Shown here piece by piece: positions 16,634-24,730 of a stretch of 64,000 nucleotides of DNA. Made by a program: the position numbers and the translations under genes. Source of the stretch: SELP01 sp035969385 (GTDB taxonomy: Bacteria > Pseudomonadota > Alphaproteobacteria > Rhodobacterales > Rhodobacteraceae); assembly GCF_035969385.1 (NCBI RefSeq), contig NZ_JAYKKJ010000007.1, positions 124,001 to 188,000 on the forward strand, in the 5' to 3' direction. A model generated the notes under the pieces. That model saw nothing but the letters and a program-made list of their open reading frames with translations, was not told the DNA's origin and searched no databases. Position 1 is the first letter of the stretch; each line of letters begins with the position of its first letter.

Positions 16634-17914
16634 ATGCTCAAAGACCAGGACCGGATCTTTACCAATATCTACGGCATGCATGACCGGACGCTGAAAGGCG
16701 CTCAGTCCCGTGGGCATTGGGATGGCACTGCCGCGATCATCAAGAAGGGCCGCGACTGGATCATCGACGAGATGAAGGCCAGCGGCCTGCGGGGCCGGGG
16801 CGGCGCAGGTTTCCCCACGGGCCTGAAGTGGTCGTTCATGCCCAAGGAATCGGATGGCCGCCCGTCCTACCTTGTGATCAACGCCGACGAATCCGAACCG
16901 GGCACCTGCAAGGACCGGGAAATCATGCGCCACGATCCGCATACGCTGATCGAAGGGGCGCTGATTGCCAGCTTCGCGATGCAGGCGCATACCTGCTACA
17001 TCTACCTGCGCGGCGAATACATCCGCGAACGTGAAGCCCTGCAAAACGCCATCGACGAGGCCTATGCCGCCGGGCTTCTGGGCAAGAATGCCGCCAAGTC
17101 GGGCTGGGACTTCGACCTCTATCTGCACCACGGCGCGGGGGCCTATATCTGTGGCGAGGAAACAGCCCTTCTGGAAAGCCTTGAAGGCAAGAAGGGGATG
17201 CCGCGGATGAAGCCGCCGTTCCCGGCGGGCGCGGGCCTTTATGGCTGCCCGACCACGGTGAACAACGTCGAATCCATCGCCGTCGTGCCGACCATTCTGC
17301 GCCGGGGCGCATCGTGGTTCGCGGGCTTTGGCCGCCAAAACAACGCGGGCACCAAGCTGTTCGCGATCTCGGGCCATGTGAACAACCCCTGCGTCGTCGA
17401 AGAGGAAATGTCGATCACCTTTGAAGAGCTGATCGAAAAGCACTGCGGCGGTATCCGGGGCGGCTGGGAAAACCTCAAGGCCGTGATCCCCGGTGGGTCG
17501 TCCGTGCCCTGCGTCCGTGGCGAGAAGATGAAAGACGCCATCATGGACTTCGACTACCTGCGCGGAGAGCTGGGCTCGGGCCTTGGCACCGCTGCGGTGA
17601 TCGTGATGGACAACTCTGTCGATATCATCAAGGCGATCTGGCGCCTGTCGAAGTTCTACAAGCACGAAAGCTGTGGCCAGTGCACTCCCTGCCGCGAAGG
17701 CACCGGCTGGATGATGCGGGTGATGGAACGGCTGGTGCAGGGCAATGCGAGCGTCGAGGAAATCGACATGCTGTTCGACGTGACCAAGCAGGTCGAAGGC
17801 CACACGATCTGCGCCCTTGGGGACGCGGCGGCCTGGCCGATCCAGGGTCTGATCCGCAACTTCCGCGACGAGATCGAGGATCGGATCAAGAGCAAGCGGA
17901 TCGCGGCTGAATAA
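16634..17914 (+). CDS. nuoF: NADH-quinone oxidoreductase subunit F (NADH/FMN subunit)
   Basis: 426 residues from ATG 16634. FMN/NADH-binding stretches LRGRGGAGFPTGLKW and GAGAYICGEETALLES are visible. The N3 4Fe-4S ligands are in ESCGQCTPCREGTGW, with the fourth cysteine in HTICALGDAAAWP. It takes the hydride from NADH. It is the last recognisable nuo gene in the window: nuoG should follow in most relatives, but a small zinc-ribbon gene and a methyltransferase gene follow instead. Confidence 0.96.
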   Translation: MLKDQDRIFTNIYGMHDRTLKGAQSRGHWDGTAAIIKKGRDWIIDEMKASGLRGRGGAGFPTGLKWSFMPKESDGRPSYLVINADESEPGTCKDREIMRHDPHTLIEGALIASFAMQAHTCYIYLRGEYIREREALQNAIDEAYAAGLLGKNAAKSGWDFDLYLHHGAGAYICGEETALLESLEGKKGMPRMKPPFPAGAGLYGCPTTVNNVESIAVVPTILRRGASWFAGFGRQNNAGTKLFAISGHVNNPCVVEEEMSITFEELIEKHCGGIRGGWENLKAVIPGGSSVPCVRGEKMKDAIMDFDYLRGELGSGLGTAAVIVMDNSVDIIKAIWRLSKFYKHESCGQCTPCREGTGWMMRVMERLVQGNASVEEIDMLFDVTKQVEGHTICALGDAAAWPIQGLIRNFRDEIEDRIKSKRIAAE

Positions 17915-17922
17915 CCGGAGCG

Positions 17923-18129
17923 ATGCAATACAATCAGTTCCACCCCAACAGTTGCCCCAGTTGCGGAACGCGCCCCTATCCTTGGGGCAAGGCCTGCGAA
18001 ACCTGCGGACTGGTTGGGGAGGAACGGGTTGGCCCGGCATGGATGCCGCGCCTTGCGCCTGTCGCGGCATCGCTGTTTGTCATTCTGGTGATCATGGCCG
18101 TGATCGGAGCGATTTTTTCGGCTGGGTAG
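17923..18129 (+). CDS. Small zinc-ribbon membrane protein
   Basis: 68 residues starting eight bases after nuoF. Two CxxC knuckles (SCPSCGTRP and ACETCGLVG) form a likely zinc ribbon. One membrane helix follows (about 46-65, VAASLFVILVIMAVIGAIF). I do not recognise a named family. It is probably co-transcribed with nuoF. Confidence 0.65.
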   Translation: MQYNQFHPNSCPSCGTRPYPWGKACETCGLVGEERVGPAWMPRLAPVAASLFVILVIMAVIGAIFSAG

Positions 18130-18160
18130 CCATGGCATCCCGCCCCGATAGGCGAATTTG

Positions 18161-19252
18161 ATGACGATGGAACTTTTCCTTGCCTGCCCGCCGGGCTTTG
18201 AACCGACCCTTGCCGCCGAGGCGCGCGAGGCCGGGTTAAAGAGCGTGGCGGAAACGCCGGGCGGCGTGACCTGCGCGGGCGACTGGGCCGAGGTCTGGCG
18301 CGCCAACCTTGTCTTGCGCGGCGCGACCCGCGTGTTGGCCCGGGTCGAAGAATTCCGCGCCTTCCACCTGGCCCAGCTCGACAAACGCGCGCGGAAGGTC
18401 GATTGGGCCACGATCCTGCCCAAGGCCGCGCCGGTCAAGGTCGAGGTGACAAGCCGCAAGTCCAAGATCTATCACGCGGGTGCGGCTGCCCAGCGGATCG
18501 AAAAGGCGCTGACCGACAGCATCGGCGCAGTGATCGACTCGGAGGCCGCGCTGAAACTGAAGGTGCGGATCGACGACAACCTTGTGACCTTTTCCATCGA
18601 TACATCGGGCGAGAGCCTGCACAAACGCGGCCACAAGGTCGCGGTGAACAAGGCGCCGCTGCGCGAAACGCTGGCTGCGCTGTGCCTGCGGGCCTGCGGA
18701 TTTGACGGGACCCAGACCGTGCTGGACCCGATGTGCGGGTCGGGCACCTTCCCGATCGAGGCGGCGGAATGGGCCGCCGGGCTGATGCCGGGGCGCGACC
18801 GCCGGTTCGCCTTTGAAGACCTGCCCAGCTTTGACGCGGCCAGTTGGGCGCGGATGAAAACGGGTGCTGAACGGCCAACCTCGGCCCGGTTCTACGGGTC
18901 CGACAGGGACGCAGGTGCGGTGCGCATGGCACAGGACAACGCGGGCCGGGCCGGGGTGGACGACATCTGCCTGTTCGAATGCAAACCCATCTCGGACATC
19001 GCGCCACCGGAAGGGCCGCCCGGATTGGTGATGATCAACCCGCCATATGGTGGGCGGATCGGCAACAAGAAGCTGTTGTTCGGCCTCTATGGCGCGATGG
19101 GCAAGGTCCTGTCGGAACGATTTGCCGGCTGGCGGGTCGGCTTTGTCACCTCGGACGGGGGGCTGGCCAAGGCGACGGGGCTGGACCTGTCCGCAGGTCC
19201 GCCCATTGATAACGGCGGGATCAAGATCCGGCTGTATCAGGCGCAGCTGTAG
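18161..19252 (+). CDS. THUMP-domain class I SAM-dependent RNA methyltransferase
   Basis: 363 residues from ATG 18161 (a TTG at 18158 and an ATG at 18167 are also in frame; no strong Shine-Dalgarno is seen). The N-terminal ~150 residues look like a ferredoxin-like/THUMP RNA-binding unit. The Rossmann domain has VLDPMCGSGTFPIEAA (SAM loop), FYGSDRDAGAVRMAQDNA and the catalytic MINPPYGGRIG. It corresponds to the N-terminal methyltransferase of RlmKL, which makes m2G2445 in 23S rRNA; the exact target here is inferred. Its 3' end overlaps the convergent bhcR gene by 32 bases. Confidence 0.88.
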   Translation: MTMELFLACPPGFEPTLAAEAREAGLKSVAETPGGVTCAGDWAEVWRANLVLRGATRVLARVEEFRAFHLAQLDKRARKVDWATILPKAAPVKVEVTSRKSKIYHAGAAAQRIEKALTDSIGAVIDSEAALKLKVRIDDNLVTFSIDTSGESLHKRGHKVAVNKAPLRETLAALCLRACGFDGTQTVLDPMCGSGTFPIEAAEWAAGLMPGRDRRFAFEDLPSFDAASWARMKTGAERPTSARFYGSDRDAGAVRMAQDNAGRAGVDDICLFECKPISDIAPPEGPPGLVMINPPYGGRIGNKKLLFGLYGAMGKVLSERFAGWRVGFVTSDGGLAKATGLDLSAGPPIDNGGIKIRLYQAQL

Positions 19253-20048
19253 CGCCGATCGCCGCTGAAATTTCCGCCGCCGCGCGGGCCACTTCCGCCC
19301 CGAAGGCCGCAAGCCGCGCTTCGGTGAACCGGGCCGAGGGGCCCGAGATGGAAATCCCGCCCACAACCTCGCCCCGCGCATCGCGGATGGCCGCGCCCAT
19401 GCAGGACATGCCGATGTGCCGTTCTTCGCGGTCGAACGACCAGCCGCGGGCGGCGGTCTTGTCCAGATCGGCCTCCAGAACCGGGCGATGTGACAGGGTG
19501 CTGCCGGTAAAGGCGGTCAATTGCATTGACCCGATCAGCCGGTCGCGCCGGTCGCGGGGCAGGGCGGCAAGGATCGCCTTGCCGGTGCCGGAAGCATGCA
19601 TCGCGGTACGGGTGCCGGGGTGAAAGAAGGCCCGGATCGGGTTCCGGCTTTCGACCTGACCGACGAAGACCACCTCGGTCCCATCCTGAACCGCAAGGTT
19701 CGCGGTTTCCCCTGTCGCCTCCATCAGGTGCCGCATCACCGGGCGCGCAGCATCCAGAAGCGTCGTGCGCCGCAGATAGGCGGACCCGGTGCGATAGGCC
19801 TCGATCCCGACGGCCCATGTTTGGGCCGCGTTGTCAAAGGCGGCGAAGCCCCGGTTCTGCAGCGTGGTCAGAATGCGGTGGGTCGTGGGGGCGGGGATGT
19901 CCAGCGCCTCGGATATTCCGGTCAGGGTCCGGTCCTCGGCCCGGGCCAGATGTTCCAGCACCAGAAGCGCCCGGTCCAGCGCCTGAAGCGTGGGCGCGGT
20001 GGATTCGGTGAAGGCGGATCGGGGGCGGCCGCGGCTGCGTTTTTCCAT
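19221..20048 (-). CDS. bhcR: IclR-family regulator of the beta-hydroxyaspartate cycle
   Basis: 275 residues. After a basic start (MEKRSRGRPRSAF) comes the winged HTH (LDRALLVLEHLARAEDRTLTGISEALDIPAPTTHRILTTL across about 25-64). The IclR effector domain follows, with the conserved GKAILAALPRD and GGISISGPSARFTE stretches. It is divergent from bhcABCD, the arrangement described in Paracoccus denitrificans, where BhcR binds the promoter and responds to glyoxylate. Role here follows from that synteny. It is convergent with, and overlaps, the methyltransferase gene. Confidence 0.9.
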   Translation of the reverse strand: MEKRSRGRPRSAFTESTAPTLQALDRALLVLEHLARAEDRTLTGISEALDIPAPTTHRILTTLQNRGFAAFDNAAQTWAVGIEAYRTGSAYLRRTTLLDAARPVMRHLMEATGETANLAVQDGTEVVFVGQVESRNPIRAFFHPGTRTAMHASGTGKAILAALPRDRRDRLIGSMQLTAFTGSTLSHRPVLEADLDKTAARGWSFDREERHIGMSCMGAAIRDARGEVVGGISISGPSARFTEARLAAFGAEVARAAAEISAAIGATAAPDTAGS

Positions 20049-20081
20049 GTCAGGTCTCCTGTCGAGGCCAGTCTAGGCGCG

Positions 20082-20186
20082 TGAAAATATTTTTCAATGT
20101 TCTGCGCGTATCTGCTTTGAAAAGCATTAAATCGCAGAAAAACAGCTACTTGGTTATTTTACCCCATAAGTGAAAAATAATTTTGA
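20082..20186. promoter_or_regulatory. bhcR-bhcA divergent promoter region with TGAAAA-type repeats
   Basis: This gap is much more AT-rich than the genes around it. It contains TGAAAA-TAT-TTTTCA (20082-20096), an imperfect 15-base palindrome near bhcR, and TGAAAAATAATTTTGA (20171-20186) about 65 bases before bhcA. Palindromes of this size suit IclR-family dimers, so these are candidate BhcR operators. No -35/-10 pair can be set with confidence. Confidence 0.5.
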
Positions 20187-20249
20187 AAAAATTGCGAAAC
20201 CGGGGCGGGGGTCGCATGATCTGCACATACAGCCCGAAAGGAGCCACCG

Positions 20250-21437
20250 ATGTCAGATCAGAACCCGGTTTTCATTCCCGGCCCGACCAATATCCCTGAC
20301 CGCCTGCGCCGTGCGATGATGGTGCAGACCCGCGACCACCGCGCTCCGGATTTCGTGGATACGCTGCTGCCAGTGCTGGACCGCTGCAAGACGGTTTTCG
20401 GCACGACCGAGGGCACCGTCATCACCTTCCCCTCCTCGGGCACCGGGGGCTGGGAAGCGGCGATCACCAACACCCTGTCGCCCGGCGACGCGGTTCTGAT
20501 CGCGCGCTATGGCATGTTCTCGCACCGGTGGATCGACCTGTGCCAGCGGCACGGGCTGGACGTGCGGATCATCGAATGCGACTGGGGCAGCGGTGCCCCC
20601 GCCGACAAGTTCGCCGAGGCGTTGGCCGCCGATACCGCCCATGACATCAAAGCGGTTCTTGTCACCCATAACGAGACCGCGACCGGCGTCCTGTCCGATA
20701 TCGGCGCGGTGCGGGCGGCGATGAACAGGGCCGGTCATCCGGCGCTGTTGATGGTCGATGCGGTGTCATCGCTCGCTTCCGTCCCGTTCCGGATGGACGA
20801 CTGGGGCGTCGATATCTGCGTGTCGGGCAGCCAGAAGGGGTTCATGCTGGCCACCGGCATGGCGATCCTTGCGGTCAGCCCAAAGGCGCTGGCGGCGATG
20901 GAGGGGGCGACCCTGCCGCGCACCTTCTTTTCCTTCAAGGACATGATGGGGGCAAATGCCAATGGTGGCTTCCCCTACACCCCGCCGCTGCAACTGATCT
21001 ATGGTCTGTCCGAGGCGCTGGACATGTTGGAAGAGGAGGGGTTGGACAATGTTTATGCCCGCCATCACCGGCTGGCCGAAGGGGTTCGCCGCGCGGTCGC
21101 GGCATGGGGGCTGAAGCTGGTTGCCCAGTCGCCCGACCTGTACAGCGATACGGTCAGTGCGATCTACGTCCCCGAAGGATTCAACAGCGATGCGCTGACC
21201 GATCACGCCTTCCATGCTTACGGCGTGTCCTTCGGGGTTGGCCTTGGCCAGATGAAGGGCCGCGCCTTCCGCATCGGCCATCTGGGTATGCTGACCGAAA
21301 CCATGGTCCTGTCGGGCCTTGCCACAATTGAAATGGCGATGGCCGATCTGGATTACCCGATCACCCTGGGCAGCGGGGTTGCCGCCGCGCAGGACTATTT
21401 CCGCAAATCGCGCCCCGCGCTGTCCAAAGCCGCATGA
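20250..21437 (+). CDS. bhcA: Aspartate-glyoxylate aminotransferase
   Basis: 395 residues, class V PLP aminotransferase, ATG 20250 with AAAGGAG upstream. Starts with the family-typical FIPGPTNIPDRLRRAM; the PLP lysine is in CVSGSQKGFMLATG, and the Asp of MVDAVSSLASV precedes it. In the beta-hydroxyaspartate cycle BhcA converts glyoxylate plus aspartate to glycine plus oxaloacetate. Assignment over serine-glyoxylate aminotransferase rests on the complete bhcRABCD order. Confidence 0.93.
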   Translation: MSDQNPVFIPGPTNIPDRLRRAMMVQTRDHRAPDFVDTLLPVLDRCKTVFGTTEGTVITFPSSGTGGWEAAITNTLSPGDAVLIARYGMFSHRWIDLCQRHGLDVRIIECDWGSGAPADKFAEALAADTAHDIKAVLVTHNETATGVLSDIGAVRAAMNRAGHPALLMVDAVSSLASVPFRMDDWGVDICVSGSQKGFMLATGMAILAVSPKALAAMEGATLPRTFFSFKDMMGANANGGFPYTPPLQLIYGLSEALDMLEEEGLDNVYARHHRLAEGVRRAVAAWGLKLVAQSPDLYSDTVSAIYVPEGFNSDALTDHAFHAYGVSFGVGLGQMKGRAFRIGHLGMLTETMVLSGLATIEMAMADLDYPITLGSGVAAAQDYFRKSRPALSKAA

Positions 21438-21444
21438 GGACCGA

Positions 21445-22395
21445 ATGACACACTGGCCCACCTTCGATGACGTCATCGCGGCCCATGACCGGATCGCGCC
21501 CTACATCCACCGGACCCCGGTCCTGACGTCCGAGTTCATCAACAGGCTTGCCGGGTGCGAGTTGTTCTTCAAATGCGAGAACCTGCAAAAGGCGGGCGCG
21601 TTCAAGGCGCGCGGCGCGTCCAATGCCGTCTTTGGCCTGACTGACGAGCAGGCCGCGCGGGGCGTTGCCACCCATTCCAGCGGCAACCACGGCACCTGCC
21701 TGTCCTATGCCGCCGGGCGCCGGGGCATTCCCTGCACCGTGGTCATGCCGCGCACCGCGCCGCAGGCCAAGAAGGACGCGGTCAAGGGCTATGGCGGCCG
21801 CGTGGTGGAATGCGAACCCTCGACCACCTCGCGCGAAGCGGTTTTTGCCGAGGTCGTGGCCGAGACCGGGGCCGAGTTCGTGCACCCCTACAACGACCTG
21901 CGGGTGATCACCGGGCAGGCCACCTGTAGCCGCGAGTTGCTGGAACAGGCGCCGGGGCTGGACGCGGTCATCGCGCCGATTGGCGGTGGCGGCATGGTGT
22001 CGGGCACCTGCCTGACCTTGTCGAACATCGCGACCGGCGTGAAGATCTATGCCGCCGAACCGGAGCAGGCCGATGACGCCGCCCGCAGTTTCCGCGCGGG
22101 ACACATCATCGCCGATGACGCGCCGGTGACGGTGGCGGATGGGCTTAAGGTGCCGCTGAAGGAAAACACATGGCACTATGTGTCGAACCATGTGACCGAC
22201 ATCCTGACCGCATCCGAGCAAGAGATCATCGATGCGATGAAGCTGATTTGGAAGCGGATGAAGATCGTGATGGAACCGTCCAGCGCCGTGCCGCTGGCCA
22301 CCATCCTGAAGAACCCTGACATTTTCGCGGGCCAGAAGGTCGGCGTCATCATCACCGGCGGCAACGTCGATCTGGACAAACTGCCCTGGCAGTGA
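21445..22395 (+). CDS. bhcB: Beta-hydroxyaspartate dehydratase
   Basis: 316 residues from ATG 21445, seven bases after bhcA. Fold type II PLP enzyme of the serine/threonine dehydratase family. The PLP lysine is in KAGAFKARGASNAVF, the phosphate/substrate loop is HSSGNHGTC, and the glycine-rich PLP phosphate loop is PIGGGGMVSGTCLT. In the cycle it converts (2R,3S)-beta-hydroxyaspartate to iminosuccinate. Without the neighbours it would be called threonine/serine dehydratase; the cluster decides. Confidence 0.92.
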   Translation: MTHWPTFDDVIAAHDRIAPYIHRTPVLTSEFINRLAGCELFFKCENLQKAGAFKARGASNAVFGLTDEQAARGVATHSSGNHGTCLSYAAGRRGIPCTVVMPRTAPQAKKDAVKGYGGRVVECEPSTTSREAVFAEVVAETGAEFVHPYNDLRVITGQATCSRELLEQAPGLDAVIAPIGGGGMVSGTCLTLSNIATGVKIYAAEPEQADDAARSFRAGHIIADDAPVTVADGLKVPLKENTWHYVSNHVTDILTASEQEIIDAMKLIWKRMKIVMEPSSAVPLATILKNPDIFAGQKVGVIITGGNVDLDKLPWQ

Positions 22396-22406
22396 AGGAG
22401 GATACC

Positions 22407-23570
22407 ATGAACGCAGAAACCAAATTCGAAGGGCTTGAGGTCGGGTTCGACGTGCCCGCGCTGCCCGGGATGGACGAGGCCGATATCCAGACCCCCTGCA
22501 TCGTGCTGGATCTGGACGCGCTGGAACGCAACATCGTCAAGATGGGCGACTATGCCAAGGCGCATGGGATGCGTCACCGGGTGCACGGCAAGATGCATAA
22601 ATCCGTGGATGTGGCCAAGCTGCAGGAACGGATGGGGGGCGCCGTCGGCGTCTGCTGCCAGAAGGTGTCCGAGGCCGAGGTTTTCGCCCGCGGCGGCATC
22701 AAGGATATCCTTGTGTCCAATCAGGTGCGTGATCCGCTCAAAGTCGACCGTCTGGCCCGCCTGCCCAAGCTGGGCGCGCGGACCATTGTCTGCGTCGATG
22801 ATGTCGCCAATGTCGCGGACCTGTCAGCGGCGGCGGTCAAGCATGGCACCGAACTAGAGGTTTTTGTCGAGATCGACTGCGGCGCGGGCCGCTGCGGCGT
22901 CACCACGACCCCGGCGGTGATCGAGATTGCCAAGGCGGTTGAGGCCGCGCCGAACCTGAAGTTCACCGGCATTCAGGCCTATCAGGGCGCGATGCAGCAC
23001 ATGGACAGCTATACCGACCGCAAGGCCAAGCTGGACGCCGCGATTGCGCAGGTGAAGGACGCCGTGGACGGGTTGAAGGCCGAAGGGATCGAATGCGAAC
23101 TGGTCTCGGGCGGCGGCACGGGCAGCTATTATTTCGAAAGCAACTCGGGCGTTTACAACGAATTGCAGTGCGGGTCCTACGCTTTCATGGATGCCGACTA
23201 TGGCCGCATCCTTGACGCGGACGGGAACCGCATTGACCGGGGGGAATGGGAAAACGCGATGTTCCTTTACACTCAGGTCATGTCCCACGCTAAGGCGGAT
23301 AAGGCGATTGTCGATGCCGGGCTGAAGGCGCAATCGGTCGATAGCGGGTTGCCGGTGGTCTTTGGCCGCGACGATGTCGAATACATCAAATGTTCGGATG
23401 AACACGGCGTCGTTTCGGACCCGAAGGGCGTGCTGAAGGTCGGCGAAAAGCTGCGGCTTGTGCCTGGTCACTGCGACCCGACGGCGAATGTCCATGACTG
23501 GTATGTCGGTGTTCGGAACGGCAAGGTTGAAACCCTTTGGCCCGTGTCGGCCCGTGGAAAGGCCTACTGA
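22407..23570 (+). CDS. bhcC: Beta-hydroxyaspartate aldolase
   Basis: 387 residues. ATG 22407 is chosen because AAGGAGG (about 22395) lies just before it; an upstream GTG at 22392 would place the start before that site. It belongs to the D-threonine aldolase/alanine racemase-like fold: TPCIVLDLDALERN, then RHRVHGKMHKSVDVA with the PLP lysine region, and metal/substrate stretches ELVSGGGTGSYYFE and LVPGHCDPTANVHDW. BhcC joins glycine and glyoxylate to beta-hydroxyaspartate. Stop overlaps the next start (TGATG). Confidence 0.93.
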   Translation: MNAETKFEGLEVGFDVPALPGMDEADIQTPCIVLDLDALERNIVKMGDYAKAHGMRHRVHGKMHKSVDVAKLQERMGGAVGVCCQKVSEAEVFARGGIKDILVSNQVRDPLKVDRLARLPKLGARTIVCVDDVANVADLSAAAVKHGTELEVFVEIDCGAGRCGVTTTPAVIEIAKAVEAAPNLKFTGIQAYQGAMQHMDSYTDRKAKLDAAIAQVKDAVDGLKAEGIECELVSGGGTGSYYFESNSGVYNELQCGSYAFMDADYGRILDADGNRIDRGEWENAMFLYTQVMSHAKADKAIVDAGLKAQSVDSGLPVVFGRDDVEYIKCSDEHGVVSDPKGVLKVGEKLRLVPGHCDPTANVHDWYVGVRNGKVETLWPVSARGKAY

Positions 23571-24547
23571 TGGCCGAGGGTTTGCTGATCGTGAACGAGG
23601 CCGCCTGCGAGGCGGTCGTGACCCGCGGCGCGGCCTTTGCCGCCGTGGAAAGTACATTTGCCGCCATGGCGACGGGGGAGGCGTGGAACTTTCCCGTGGT
23701 GCGCGAGGCGCTGGGCCATGCGGACGCGCTTTACGGTTTTAAGTCCGGGTTCGACCGGGCGGGCATGGCGTTGGGCGTGAAATCCGGGGGCTATTGGCCG
23801 GGAAACGCGGCCAAGGGGCTGACCAACCACCAGTCCACTGTGTTCCTGTTCGATCCGGACACCGGGCAGCTGGCCGCGCTGGTCGGCGGCAATTACCTGA
23901 CCGCGATCCGCACGGCGGCGGCGTCTTCGGTGTCCATCGCGCATCTGGCGCGGCCGGACGCCAAGGTGATCGGCATGGTCGGGGCGGGGCACCAATCGGC
24001 GTTCCAGCTGCGCGCGGCGCTGGAACAGCGCGACTTTGAAAAGGTCGTCGCCTGGAACCCGCATCCGGACATGCTGCCCCGGCTACGGGCCGTGGCCGAA
24101 GAGGCCGGGCTGCCCTTTGAAGGGGTGGAGCGCGAGGAGTTGGGTGCGCAGGCGGATGTGATCATCACCATCACCTCGGCCTTCGAGCCGCTTCTGATGC
24201 GCGACTGGATCAAGCCGGGCACCCATCTGGCCTGCATGGGCACCGACACCAAGGGCAAGCAAGAGGTCGACCCGGCGATCCTGACCGCCGCGACCGTGTT
24301 CACCGATGAGGTCGCCCAATCGATCACCATCGGCGAGGCGCAGCATGCGGTGGGTCACGGGCTGATGGGCGAGGGGGATATCACCCCCATCGGGGCGGTG
24401 ATCAACGGCACCCATCCAGGCCGGACGTCGGCGGAGGAGATCACCCTGTTCGGCGGAACCGGTGTCGGGCTTCAGGATCTGGCGGTGGCGCAGGTCGCCG
24501 CAAAGCTGGCGGAAGAGCAAGGCAAGGCGCAGCGGATCGCCCTGTGA
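23570..24547 (+). CDS. bhcD: Iminosuccinate reductase
   Basis: 325 residues, ornithine cyclodeaminase/mu-crystallin family. The NAD(P)-binding glycine motif is IGMVGAGHQSAFQLRAAL. Upstream are GNYLTAIRTAAASSVSIA, and late GEGDITPIGAVINGTHPGR. BhcD reduces iminosuccinate to aspartate, closing the cycle so that two glyoxylate give one oxaloacetate. The start overlaps the bhcC stop. It is the last gene of the cluster, followed by a repeat unit. Confidence 0.92.
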   Translation: MAEGLLIVNEAACEAVVTRGAAFAAVESTFAAMATGEAWNFPVVREALGHADALYGFKSGFDRAGMALGVKSGGYWPGNAAKGLTNHQSTVFLFDPDTGQLAALVGGNYLTAIRTAAASSVSIAHLARPDAKVIGMVGAGHQSAFQLRAALEQRDFEKVVAWNPHPDMLPRLRAVAEEAGLPFEGVEREELGAQADVIITITSAFEPLLMRDWIKPGTHLACMGTDTKGKQEVDPAILTAATVFTDEVAQSITIGEAQHAVGHGLMGEGDITPIGAVINGTHPGRTSAEEITLFGGTGVGLQDLAVAQVAAKLAEEQGKAQRIAL

Positions 24548-24553
24548 CGGGGC

Positions 24554-24644
24554 GGTGGGTTGAAACCCACCTTACGTTCAGGGGCTCTGCCCCTCTGGCC
24601 CGTTCCGGGCCATTCACCCCGGAGTATTTGGGGCAAAATGAGAG
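24554..24644. repeat. Long intergenic repeat unit, copy 1 (palindrome plus conserved tail)
   Basis: Begins with the palindrome GGTGGGTTGAAACCCACC (24554-24571) and continues through a GGGGC/GCCCC hairpin, GGCCCG/CGGGCC hairpin and ATTTGGGGCAAAATGAGAG. A second copy lies at 47872-47960, differing by a few bases and a two-base gap. This is a dispersed structured repeat between bhcD and adenine deaminase; it may act as transcription terminator for bhc. Confidence 0.85.
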
Positions 24645-24730
24645 CAGGGCAGGCTGGTTTTGATCGGCCTGCCCTTGCTGCTATCGGGGGAATGCGGTTT
24701 CCTCGGTCCATTCAGCAAGACGAGGGTAAC

